Source of the DNA: a virus
Virus record (IMG/VR): IMGVR_UViG_3300030118_002628
Coordinates: 1-26,932 of that record
Direction: 5' to 3' (one strand)
DNA length: 26,932 bases
Positions 8,556-16,012 of this stretch are shown in pieces. The notes under the pieces were generated by a model, which was not told the DNA's origin, did no database searches, and saw only the letters and a list, made by a program, of their open reading frames with translations. Positions within the stretch are counted from its first letter, which is position 1, and each line of letters begins with the position of its first letter. A program made the translations under genes and the position numbers.

Positions 8556-9287
8556 TTATGAACCTAAACTTAACACCCTACTTGATGTTCTAGGTCGATT
8601 AATCATAGTAGATCTCATAACAATAGGATCGTCTAACAATAATCGTCTCATAACTTTAATACCATCTCTAAATTTCTGTTGATGTATTACTGCACTTTGC
8701 TCGTTTGAGCGAAAACGCATCATATACATCATTGCACCATCAATAACTATATATTTGAACCTATCGGGAATAATCATGGTATCAGTCGTAGCTGAAAGGT
8801 CATCTGGGAATTTGTAATACACATATTCAATTACATATGCAGCATCAGGTATAGGCGTAACTCCAAACTTTTCCTCTAGTGTTTGATATATCAGATCAGG
8901 AGCAGTTCTTCCACCAGTGCCAGAAGCGTCTTCTATTCCTCTATAATTTTGAATATAATCATCAAAAGATATTGTAGGCAAAGACATAGCTACGTTATTT
9001 TTGTCTGAAAGTTGTTGAATATAAAAAGTATCCCAGTCAACACTTGCTAAGTCAGAAGGAAAAGCATATGTGCCTGTTCCTGCTGTTAATGTTTGTGTTG
9101 TTGTTGTCTTTAGAAAAGGAAATTGATGACCATCTTGGAGTATCTCTCGAATAGCGTTATTTATGGAATCTTTAGCTATTGCTTGAATATTTTTAGCCGT
9201 ATCAAAACCATCTCCAGATGAATCAAAAGTAACTTCATTTAATCTTCTTAGTAAATCGTTAACTAAAGTTAAGTATGTTGTTGCCAT
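8556..9287 (-). CDS. Head-tail connector / tail adaptor protein (gp4-like)
   Basis: A 243-residue protein. It begins TYLTLVNDLLRRLNEVTF and continues with KNIQAIAKDSINNAIREILQ, the all-helical start seen in podovirus head-completion proteins such as P22 gp4 and T7 gp11. Then come TGTYAFPSDLASVDWDTFYI and VIEYVYYKFPDDLS, and a basic helical C-terminus with MYMMRFRSNEQSAVIHQQKF. It lies between the coat/decoration genes and the large tail protein, with its stop 1 nt from the next start. It probably forms the ring that joins portal to tail. A hairpin attenuator lies immediately upstream. Confidence 0.78.
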   Translation of the reverse strand: MATTYLTLVNDLLRRLNEVTFDSSGDGFDTAKNIQAIAKDSINNAIREILQDGHQFPFLKTTTTQTLTAGTGTYAFPSDLASVDWDTFYIQQLSDKNNVAMSLPTISFDDYIQNYRGIEDASGTGGRTAPDLIYQTLEEKFGVTPIPDAAYVIEYVYYKFPDDLSATTDTMIIPDRFKYIVIDGAMMYMMRFRSNEQSAVIHQQKFRDGIKVMRRLLLDDPIVMRSTMINRPRTSSRVLSLGS

Positions 9288-9307
9288 TTATCATCCTTTT
9301 TATAGAA

Positions 9308-9333
9308 AGCGAGGGGCAAGTATGCCCCTCACT
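9308..9333 (-). terminator. GC-rich hairpin between decoration and connector genes; attenuator candidate
   Basis: On the minus strand an 11-bp stem (AGTGAGGGGCA with TGCCCCTCGCT, one G-T wobble) closes a 4-nt TACT loop. It is followed by only a weak U-rich tail (UUUCUAU). It stands out in an AT-rich genome and sits in a 54-bp gap directly after the coat and decoration genes. Partial termination, or protection of the upstream coat mRNA 3' end, would explain the position. Full termination is unlikely because the downstream genes have no clear promoter of their own. Confidence 0.6.
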
Positions 9334-9341
9334 ATAATAAA

Positions 9342-9872
9342 TTAAGCTAACAAGTCTCTATCAACTTCAGTAGCTTTATCTACTGCACCATGATCGTTAC
9401 AATCAAGGACAGTAGCATAGACTCTTAGTCTACCAGTGGTCGGATCAGCTCCTGCCAACTTCACATCTATTGTATCTGTTGTAGATATAAACTGTGTGTA
9501 AGTTGATGCAGCGTTGCCAACTACAGTATTTGTCTGTCCGTTAGAACCTGCTGCACAGAAACCTGTTGATGTCACATCTGCACCATCAACAATGTCATCA
9601 CCTGCCGCAAAGTCAATGTCAGCAGTTACACTAGAATTGAATGCCGCCATAACTTCAGCCCCTGCATTAAGGACTAAAGTACCAGCAGGTATTTCCAATA
9701 ACTGAAAGATGTCTCCATCAGCTAAAGAATTTCCTGCTGCTATTAAAGCATCAACATCTAGATAAGCCTGAATTGTCTTTACTACATGTGTTCCTGTATC
9801 CGTTGGTAGTGCTGCGATAGAATCAGCACCAACTCCTGTGGTAGATTTAGCTGTTAAATCAAAAGTAGCCAT
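9342..9872 (-). CDS. Head decoration / virion structural protein candidate
   Basis: A 176-residue, beta-rich, acidic protein starting MATFDLTAKSTTGVGADSI. Strands such as DGDIFQLLEIPAGTLVLNAG and AEVMAAF, the TADIDFAAGDDIVDGADV stretch and GRLRVYATVLDCNDHG suggest a compact beta-sandwich. It follows the coat gene by 14 nt, sharing its promoter and leader, and is followed by a strong hairpin, so coat and this protein would be made together at high level. That fits a cement or decoration protein on the capsid. The family name is not established from sequence alone. Confidence 0.72.
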   Translation of the reverse strand: MATFDLTAKSTTGVGADSIAALPTDTGTHVVKTIQAYLDVDALIAAGNSLADGDIFQLLEIPAGTLVLNAGAEVMAAFNSSVTADIDFAAGDDIVDGADVTSTGFCAAGSNGQTNTVVGNAASTYTQFISTTDTIDVKLAGADPTTGRLRVYATVLDCNDHGAVDKATEVDRDLLA

Positions 9873-9886
9873 TTTTAATCTCCCCC

Positions 9887-10957
9887 TTACGCTGCGTTAT
9901 ACTTAGCAGTTACGATAGCTTCTGGACGAAGTATCTTTCTGCCATACAAGTGCATACCACGAACTATATCAGCAAAGCTGTCTGGATCACGATATGTTTC
10001 TGTTTTACTTAACTGCTCTGCGGTAGCAACAGCAGAACCATGACCAGCTACAATCACACCAAAATTAGAGTTCTGATTTGATGAACCAGATGTTCCTGGA
10101 CCTGTTCCAACAGCAGGTAGATTACTAGATACATAAACTCTAAAACCAGCAAGGTTATTGACAACAAGACCATTTTTTAATGAAGCCTCTGCAAAGTCAG
10201 CATTAACTAACTTAGAGTTTTCATCAGAAAGTAATTCCATAAAAACTGGATCAATTACTAACCATCTGTCTTGAGAATCAACTTGTTGTTGATTTAATAG
10301 TCTATTCATTCTGTTCACAATCTGCATTGGAGATGCAGTAGCCGTAGGAACAGATGTTGCTCCATTTGGCACATTAGCTACAGGTATGGAGTGATCACCT
10401 GCTGATGATGTTGTGATGTTACCAAATGAATCTTTTCTTAACTTCATAGAAGTAAGAAGTTCGTCTGAACCAGCGGTGCTTACTGCCTTAGTACCATTTA
10501 CTGTTGTATTTGCAGCACTGGCTACTGCATTTAATGAGGCTTGTTTAAAACCACTTAGATAACCAAGAACTTCTTGATCATATTGATCTGACAGTCTGTA
10601 TGCAGCTCTGTCGGTAGCAAGTTGCATAAAATTTATATGACTATGAGCTTCTTCAATGTCATCCATTTTAAAAGCATAGTAGTTTGCTTTATCGACAACA
10701 AGCTGAAAGTCTTCGTCATCTAAATCTTGTGCAGTTACTTGAGTGCCTCTGGCATACTCTTTTACTGAAATTTCAGGTTCTTTGATAATCCTGACAGTAT
10801 CGCCCTGATTAGCAATCTCTCCGAAATAATCAGAGTTTGTGATATCTCCAACAACAGTAGACTTACGAAACGCAAGTTGTACCTGTTTGGAGTAGATTAT
10901 TGGAGAAAAATTACCATTAGGTAAATTTCCATAACCCGCTACAGTTTGAAAAGCCAT
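9887..10957 (-). CDS. Major capsid (coat) protein
   Basis: A 356-residue protein with coat-protein character. It opens with IYSKQVQLAFRKSTVVGDIT, continues with GDTVRIIKEPEISVKEYARG and DDEDFQLVVDKANYYAFKMD, then a helical spine (RAAYRLSDQYDQEVLGYLSG). In the C-terminal half NRMNRLLNQQQVDSQDRWLV and VFMELLSDENSKL are followed by GRKILRPEAIVTAKY. This layout is typical of HK97-fold coats of the P22-like kind. The scaffold gene lies immediately upstream. The ATG is preceded by a strong AAGGAGG, and a consensus promoter plus about 200-nt leader drives it separately, as expected for the most abundant virion protein. Confidence 0.88.
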   Translation of the reverse strand: MAFQTVAGYGNLPNGNFSPIIYSKQVQLAFRKSTVVGDITNSDYFGEIANQGDTVRIIKEPEISVKEYARGTQVTAQDLDDEDFQLVVDKANYYAFKMDDIEEAHSHINFMQLATDRAAYRLSDQYDQEVLGYLSGFKQASLNAVASAANTTVNGTKAVSTAGSDELLTSMKLRKDSFGNITTSSAGDHSIPVANVPNGATSVPTATASPMQIVNRMNRLLNQQQVDSQDRWLVIDPVFMELLSDENSKLVNADFAEASLKNGLVVNNLAGFRVYVSSNLPAVGTGPGTSGSSNQNSNFGVIVAGHGSAVATAEQLSKTETYRDPDSFADIVRGMHLYGRKILRPEAIVTAKYNAA

Positions 10958-11128
10958 AATAAATCCTCCTTATAAATATATATTGGCTATACTTAATTAG
11001 CAAACATAAGTTCTAAGCGAGGCTGTATTTAATATAAGGTGCATAATGTTTTGTAATTGTACAGTTTACATAACAAGTGGGCTTATATATACAGGTGTCT
11101 TTTTAGTTACCATGTTCCACGTTCACAA

Positions 11129-11151
11129 GCACAGTTGATTGAAAACTGTGC
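11129..11151 (-). promoter_or_regulatory. Perfect hairpin at the 5' end of the coat transcript
   Basis: The minus strand reads GCACAGTT, a 7-nt loop TTCAATC, then AACTGTGC: a perfect 8-bp stem. It begins about 4 nt after the predicted start site. It has no T-run behind it, so it is not a terminator. A 5'-end stem protecting the coat mRNA from decay is the simplest reading. A protein-binding operator is the alternative. Confidence 0.55.
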
Positions 11152-11160
11152 ATATTTCTA

Positions 11161-11188
11161 GTTATATGAAAAAAATTAAACTTGTCAA
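11161..11188 (-). promoter_or_regulatory. Sigma-70-type promoter for the coat gene
   Basis: On the minus strand a perfect TTGACA (11188-11183) is followed after 16 bp by TATAAC (11166-11161). Initiation would fall near 11155. This gives the coat and decoration genes an additional start beyond any promoter further upstream. Confidence 0.7.
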
Positions 11189-11194
11189 CTTTTT

Positions 11195-12136
11195 TTAACG
11201 AGCACCTCCTGATACATCATAGATAATTTTTTTCTCTCTTGTCGCTTGTAATATGGCTTCTTGATTAGCTTCATATTCTTTATCTGACATTTTTTGTATT
11301 TGTGATTCTCTAAAATAAGACTCAGATTCATCCTTTTGAGGAACACTTCGATTACTTTTTACCGATTTAGCCGCATCTTTAATCGCATTGTTTGCTTTTG
11401 ATGTGTTTGAAACACCTTTTTCAGTTTTGTATAGATTTATAAGTTTAGCAACAGCTTTTGCATCAGTACTATTCTCATACAATATATCTTGTAGAGCTTG
11501 TGGTAAAGTCTCTGCCCAATCATGAAAAGCATCATCCTGTCTGATCTCAGTATAGTCAGGGTGTAATTTAAGTAATTCTGCTTCGGCTTTTTCTTTGGCG
11601 GCTTCTTCTCGTAGCTTTTCTATTTCAGATAATCTTTTATCAAGTTCTTCTGATCTATTTTTAGATATTTTATCTGCCATTGTATGCATTGTTGCAGCAA
11701 CGTCAGGATATTTTGCTATCCAAGCATCCATTTCTTCTTCACTTTTAGGTAATATTAATTGACTGTTAGTTGCTTTTTTAAGTTGAGACTCTAACTCTTC
11801 AAACCTTTTATTCCACTCTTTTTCTTTAGCAGCAAAGGCTTTTCTAAGATCTGCGTGTCTTTTCTTAAAAGTAGTTTCTTCTCTGGATAGAGGTTGTTCA
11901 TCTGTATCTTTTGTTTTTTCCTCACCATTTTTCTGAGTATCTTCAGAAACAGAGGAAGCATCTTGTTGATTTTCTGTTTTAGACTCCTCTACCTCTTTTT
12001 CTCTTTGTGCAAGTAATTCAGCTAACTCTTTTTCATCTTGATTTATTCTCTCTTGATTAGCCTTATTACCTTTGTTTCTTTCTCTAGATACAAATCCAGC
12101 AACTTTTGATTTTTCTACATTTTCTAATTCTGGCAT
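11195..12136 (-). CDS. Capsid scaffolding protein
   Basis: A 313-residue, highly charged, almost entirely helical protein directly before the coat gene; P22 scaffold is of similar length (303 residues). The N-terminal third is disordered and rich in Glu, Lys, Gln and Ser. A coiled coil follows (KRHADLRKAFAAKEKEWNK and RFEELESQLKKA), then a second Lys/Glu helix (KRLSEIEKLREEAAKEKAEA). A conserved-looking module ELLKLHPDYTEIRQDDAFHD with WAETLP follows, typical of phage scaffolds. The basic C-terminal part (KSVKSNRSVPQKDESE and the final REKKIIYDVSGGAR) would be the coat-binding end. AAGGAG lies before the ATG at 12136. Confidence 0.82.
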   Translation of the reverse strand: MPELENVEKSKVAGFVSRERNKGNKANQERINQDEKELAELLAQREKEVEESKTENQQDASSVSEDTQKNGEEKTKDTDEQPLSREETTFKKRHADLRKAFAAKEKEWNKRFEELESQLKKATNSQLILPKSEEEMDAWIAKYPDVAATMHTMADKISKNRSEELDKRLSEIEKLREEAAKEKAEAELLKLHPDYTEIRQDDAFHDWAETLPQALQDILYENSTDAKAVAKLINLYKTEKGVSNTSKANNAIKDAAKSVKSNRSVPQKDESESYFRESQIQKMSDKEYEANQEAILQATREKKIIYDVSGGAR

Positions 12137-12157
12137 GATTTTCTCCTTTTAATTAAT

Positions 12158-13726
12158 TTACTTACGTTTCTTTTTAGACATTAAACCACCTTTTACAAAA
12201 GATATTGGAGCAGTTGCTTTTACACCTTCTGTATATTCTTTAATTTTTTTTGTCTCTTCATCATATTTCTTAGAATCAATATTTAACCTCTTCATATCTC
12301 TTTTTTTAGCTTTCTTTTTTTTGGAAACTTCCTTTACTACATTTGAAACAACATTTTTAGCTTTATCTAAGGCTTGGATTTCAAAACTTCGAGCAGGAGT
12401 GTACCCGCCTTCTCCAGCTAATGCTTGATTATATATTGTTTTTTGCTCGTCAGTTAAGTTCTTATTATTTTTTAGTGAATTATCTATGCTTTCTAAAATC
12501 TTCTTGTGTTGTTGAGCTAACGCAAGAGAAGCTATATTACCTACTATTGGTATTTTAGTGAAAGCATCATCAACACCTATATTAAATTTAGTGTATCCTT
12601 TTAATTGTTTCAAGTATTCATCTATCTCATTTGTTGTAAAATCTCTTCTCCCACCCCCCTTGTCTTCATCAAAGAGTTGCATATTATACCCTAAACTCTC
12701 ATAATATTTTCGTAACTTAGCTACTTGTTTAGCGTCAGATGGATCAATGGGTTTTTTTAATATGTCGCTGGTTATAGGGTCATCATCTTTATCAAACAAA
12801 GAACTCTTCTTTTTTCGTTTAACCTTAGTTTCTGGTGCATCTTCCTCTGTAACTTCCTCTTCTACTTCTGGCTCATAAGGAACAAAGTTAGCTATAGAGG
12901 ATTCTGAATGAGAGACGGGTTTGTCATCCAAAAAGAACACATCAATAATAGAGGACTCATTTATCCCATCCCAATACTTTATAGTACCTTCTCTTTTCTC
13001 TGAGGATTCTACATCACCTCCCTCGTCAAAAGACTGCATAGACTCATCTTTAGGCTCATCCATAGCAACCTCTTCAGTCTGTAATTCTTCGATTGGAAAA
13101 GGTAGGACATTAGACTCTGCTTGTGGTGTATCATCAGTTTCTCCACCTATTCTTCCAGTTGCTTCCATTCTGGCGAGACCCATTTTTGCTTGTGCTCTAA
13201 GGTCTTCAAAAAACTTTAAGCCATAAAATCTTAAAACATCTGCAGGAACAACATACTCGCCCTCACTAAGCATAGCTGGAATATCATCACGGACTTCTTC
13301 TGCTAATGATCCGCTAGGTATTTCATTTCCACTTACAGGGTCTTTATCCAAACCATCATCTATAAATGCCATTTCCATCTGCTCATCCATAACTTGTCCT
13401 CCTTTGTTTTTTGTTAAAGGAGTATTAGTTGCTCCTCCTTCTTTGCTTCTTTTCTTTGCTGCCTCTACAGCAGTCTTAACAGAGTTGTATCTTTTAAACA
13501 TTTTGCCTGTTCTCTCTTCATATTTTTTTGCTTCTTTTTCTGCCCTTTCTCTTGAGAAAAAACTTGGCTCTTTTGTTTTCTCATTGAACCAAATCAATGG
13601 ATAATTTATAAACTTATTAGAGTCATCAAATGCAGGTTCAGACACAGTCACTTCAGTAGCATATTCTTGTCCCATTAATTGAATAGGCTTGTGTTTTTTA
13701 AGATTAAAAGGTTCAAACTCACCCAA
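12158..13726 (-). CDS. Virion-associated accessory protein with KGG-type C-terminus
   Basis: A 522-residue protein starting with TTG at 13726, with GAGGT 8 nt upstream; the first in-frame ATG (13675) has no ribosome-binding site. The N-terminal part includes SFFSRERAEKEAKKYEERTG. The middle has DDGLDKDPVSGNEIPSGSLA, then EEVRDDIPAMLSEGEYVVPA and DVLRFYGLKFFEDLRAQAKM, a block I know from many marine phage proteins of unknown role. It continues as an acidic disordered region and a Lys-rich end, SFVKGGLMSKKKRK. It lies between portal and scaffold, overlaps the preceding gene by 8 nt, and so is probably a virion or ejected protein. The biochemical function is unknown. Confidence 0.75.
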   Translation of the reverse strand: MGEFEPFNLKKHKPIQLMGQEYATEVTVSEPAFDDSNKFINYPLIWFNEKTKEPSFFSRERAEKEAKKYEERTGKMFKRYNSVKTAVEAAKKRSKEGGATNTPLTKNKGGQVMDEQMEMAFIDDGLDKDPVSGNEIPSGSLAEEVRDDIPAMLSEGEYVVPADVLRFYGLKFFEDLRAQAKMGLARMEATGRIGGETDDTPQAESNVLPFPIEELQTEEVAMDEPKDESMQSFDEGGDVESSEKREGTIKYWDGINESSIIDVFFLDDKPVSHSESSIANFVPYEPEVEEEVTEEDAPETKVKRKKKSSLFDKDDDPITSDILKKPIDPSDAKQVAKLRKYYESLGYNMQLFDEDKGGGRRDFTTNEIDEYLKQLKGYTKFNIGVDDAFTKIPIVGNIASLALAQQHKKILESIDNSLKNNKNLTDEQKTIYNQALAGEGGYTPARSFEIQALDKAKNVVSNVVKEVSKKKKAKKRDMKRLNIDSKKYDEETKKIKEYTEGVKATAPISFVKGGLMSKKKRK

Positions 13727-13916
13727 TGTTATTTACCTCGTCTTTCAACTGTTTTAACTTTCTTAGTATATGTATAGATCCTTGTTTTCTCCACATATTT
13801 TGATTATCAGTCGCTTGTTCCATTACTCTATGCTCTTGAGATATTAAATGATCAATATAATTATTGTAATCCTCCCAAAGGTCTTTGTTGTTCACCAATT
13901 TCTTGAGGGGGTTCAT
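13719..13916 (-). CDS. Small helical protein overlapping the portal gene
   Basis: A protein of 65 residues if it starts at ATG 13916 (MNPLKKLVNNKDLW); an upstream ATG at 13952 would give 77. Both starts lie inside the portal gene, which ends at 13861, in a different frame. The body is helical and charged (YIDHLISQEHRVMEQATDNQ, SIHILRKLKQLKDEVN). From memory, similar small proteins follow the portal gene in other marine podoviruses and start at or near the MNP position; this is why the shorter form is chosen. It lacks a membrane segment. A portal-associated or assembly role is possible but not shown. Confidence 0.7.
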   Translation of the reverse strand: MNPLKKLVNNKDLWEDYNNYIDHLISQEHRVMEQATDNQNMWRKQGSIHILRKLKQLKDEVNNIG

Positions 13917-16011
13917 TATTTCTTTGTTCATTTCCTGAGAATCCTTGTTCATTAGGTAAAGGAACTTGACCAGTTCCTATGTTTGCTCCACCTGCACCAG
14001 TGGGATCATTTGGGTTAACCCCTGCAGGAGTCTGTTGACCCTCTTGAGGTTGCATTCGTATATTCATCTCTCGTAGTAACTCAGCTTGTACAGCTGCATC
14101 AGCTAAAGAGTTAGTTAGTTTATCTGGATCTAAGTCCATAGACTTAGCTATCTCTCTAACAATATAATCCATTTTAGCAAAAGGAGCTAAGACAGGATTA
14201 CTAACAACTCCTAAAAATTGCATTAGTCTTTGACTTCTTACCTCGTTTGCCATCAAACTCTCAGTTCCTTGTGCTTTGACCTCAAGATCACCTCGAATCG
14301 CAGGATCAAAATCAAATTGCATATTAAAGCTAAAAAACGCTTTTCCTAAAGGAGCTAATAAGTAGTCATCTATATTTTTAACGACATTTCTAATTGAACC
14401 ATTTGCTGCTGACATTAACATAGATATTCCACTTGCTGTTCTTCCAACTCCTTGAATGCCTGTTTGTCCATGTGCATAAGAAGGAAACCCAGTGCTTTCG
14501 TCAGCCAAAACTCTTGCCTTATCAAATAGTTGCATGTTTTCACCTGCCACATTTGGAAACTTAGTTCCGAATAGAGCTTGACCAGGAGCACCACCTTGTC
14601 TTCTAAATATTTTACCAGGATATACACTCATATCTTGACCTGGAACTAAATTAGTTTCATCTACTTCTATAATAAGATTTCCAGACAAAGCAGCATTATC
14701 AATAGCCATTCTCATGAATCCATTCATAAGTGTCTGTGTATCATCCATATTCTCAGCTATACCAACACCAAAAAAACTATAAGGATTTAATTCGTAAGGA
14801 ACAGCATAGTAAGGAATACGAGTTGGTGTGAAAGGATTTAATACTAAACGAAGAACTTGACCATTACAAACCCAGATATTAACATTTATTTGCTCTAGGT
14901 CTTCCATGTCTTTTGGGATTTCTAAACCATTTTCTTCAAGGATACGGGAATCTACATAACCCCAGAACTCTAAAACTTCATATCTTTCTGTCTTTCCACT
15001 TATGGTTTCATCTTCCATATGTTCTTCCCAGTACTTTCTAGTGTATGCCTCTCCCATATCAATCGCTATATCAATAGACTCGTCCCTAAAATAAGGTCTT
15101 TTCTTTAGGGACCTCAACTGAGAACGAGACATCTTATGTCTTTCCACTACATACTCTACATCATCCATATTATCTGCATCTGGATCAGGATAAAAATTCC
15201 ATATTGAAACATGACTGGTTGAGGGAACAGTTTTAATTAAGGGATCATACTCCCCCTCTTCATTCCAGTTCGGATATTCTTTATCGATTGCAAAGGGACC
15301 TTTCATTATCCCTGTCCCAAACAAAGCCATCTCAAAAGCGGAAAGTCTTAACTGTTTATTAGTTCCTGACTCCTCTAACTGATCATGTATCTTCTTTTCC
15401 ATCTTTTTTGCAGCAATCATAGAAGGGTGAAAAGTAACTTTGCTTCTTGTAGTGCCTTCACCTTCTGTTAATTTTTCAGAAATCGGAGACAGATAATCTT
15501 TTAAATAACTAAGTCTCCCTTCTAAGTCGTCTTCGGTAGCTCCAGCTATATCTACAGGCTCACCTTGATCATTTAATAAAAAAGGTTTTGCTCCAGGGGC
15601 TTCTCTTTTATTCATATCTGATGTAGTATTAGGTGTAATATCAAAATGTGCTGCTTCAGCAACACCATCTGGCAGTATTGTTGGATCTATAGTTAAGGGA
15701 AATCTTGAACTTCCGAATAAAACATCAACTATTTGTCCATAAGCTGCTAATGTTTTGGTTTTTGTTACCTTTATAAACACCCTTGATTTTTCAGCCTCTG
15801 TAAACTGAACATCAGAACCATACAAACCTCTGTAGTTCTTGTAGGCTTTTAACCATCTTTGCTCATCTGTAAATCTCGCATTATCTGCTTTGTTATACTT
15901 TTCTTGAACAAAAGAAACCACTGATGATTCCGATTGTAATGTTTCGTCTTCATTATTAACAGCTTGTACTTCATCTGTGTCAAATAATACTTCATCTTGT
16001 TTAATAGCCAT
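13861..16011 (-). CDS. Portal protein
   Basis: A 716-residue protein, close to the 725 residues of P22 gp1. Portal-like features are EEQRW-type opening helices (ARFTDEQRWLKAYKNYRGLY), VFIKVTKTKTLAAYGQIVDV, the MALFGTGIMKGP-like ALFGTGIMKGPFAID, SIWNFYPDPDADNMDDVEYV, and NAALSGNLIIEVDETNLVPG with YPGKIFRR. The Gln/Pro/Gly-rich C-terminus is disordered. The chosen ATG (16011) starts 1 nt after the TerL stop; a GTG at 16050 in the same frame would add 13 residues overlapping TerL and is less likely. The portal forms the dodecameric vertex ring through which TerL packages DNA. Confidence 0.88.
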   Translation of the reverse strand: MAIKQDEVLFDTDEVQAVNNEDETLQSESSVVSFVQEKYNKADNARFTDEQRWLKAYKNYRGLYGSDVQFTEAEKSRVFIKVTKTKTLAAYGQIVDVLFGSSRFPLTIDPTILPDGVAEAAHFDITPNTTSDMNKREAPGAKPFLLNDQGEPVDIAGATEDDLEGRLSYLKDYLSPISEKLTEGEGTTRSKVTFHPSMIAAKKMEKKIHDQLEESGTNKQLRLSAFEMALFGTGIMKGPFAIDKEYPNWNEEGEYDPLIKTVPSTSHVSIWNFYPDPDADNMDDVEYVVERHKMSRSQLRSLKKRPYFRDESIDIAIDMGEAYTRKYWEEHMEDETISGKTERYEVLEFWGYVDSRILEENGLEIPKDMEDLEQINVNIWVCNGQVLRLVLNPFTPTRIPYYAVPYELNPYSFFGVGIAENMDDTQTLMNGFMRMAIDNAALSGNLIIEVDETNLVPGQDMSVYPGKIFRRQGGAPGQALFGTKFPNVAGENMQLFDKARVLADESTGFPSYAHGQTGIQGVGRTASGISMLMSAANGSIRNVVKNIDDYLLAPLGKAFFSFNMQFDFDPAIRGDLEVKAQGTESLMANEVRSQRLMQFLGVVSNPVLAPFAKMDYIVREIAKSMDLDPDKLTNSLADAAVQAELLREMNIRMQPQEGQQTPAGVNPNDPTGAGGANIGTGQVPLPNEQGFSGNEQRNNEPPQEIGEQQRPLGGLQ

Positions 16012-16012
16012 A

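Larger units (their letters stand above)
10958..11194 (-). promoter_or_regulatory. Coat-gene leader region
   Basis: The 237-bp gap between scaffold and coat genes is the only sizeable gap inside the late block. It holds the consensus promoter at 11188-11161, a perfect hairpin at 11151-11129 near the predicted 5' end of the transcript, then about 170 nt of AT-rich leader ending in a strong AAGGAGG before the coat ATG. No ORF of useful length is seen in it. It probably secures high coat expression late in infection. Confidence 0.65.

Noticed and set aside
14415-14627. Second minus-strand frame inside the portal gene
   Set aside because: Fully nested in the portal coding sequence with no ribosome-binding site and no recognisable motif.
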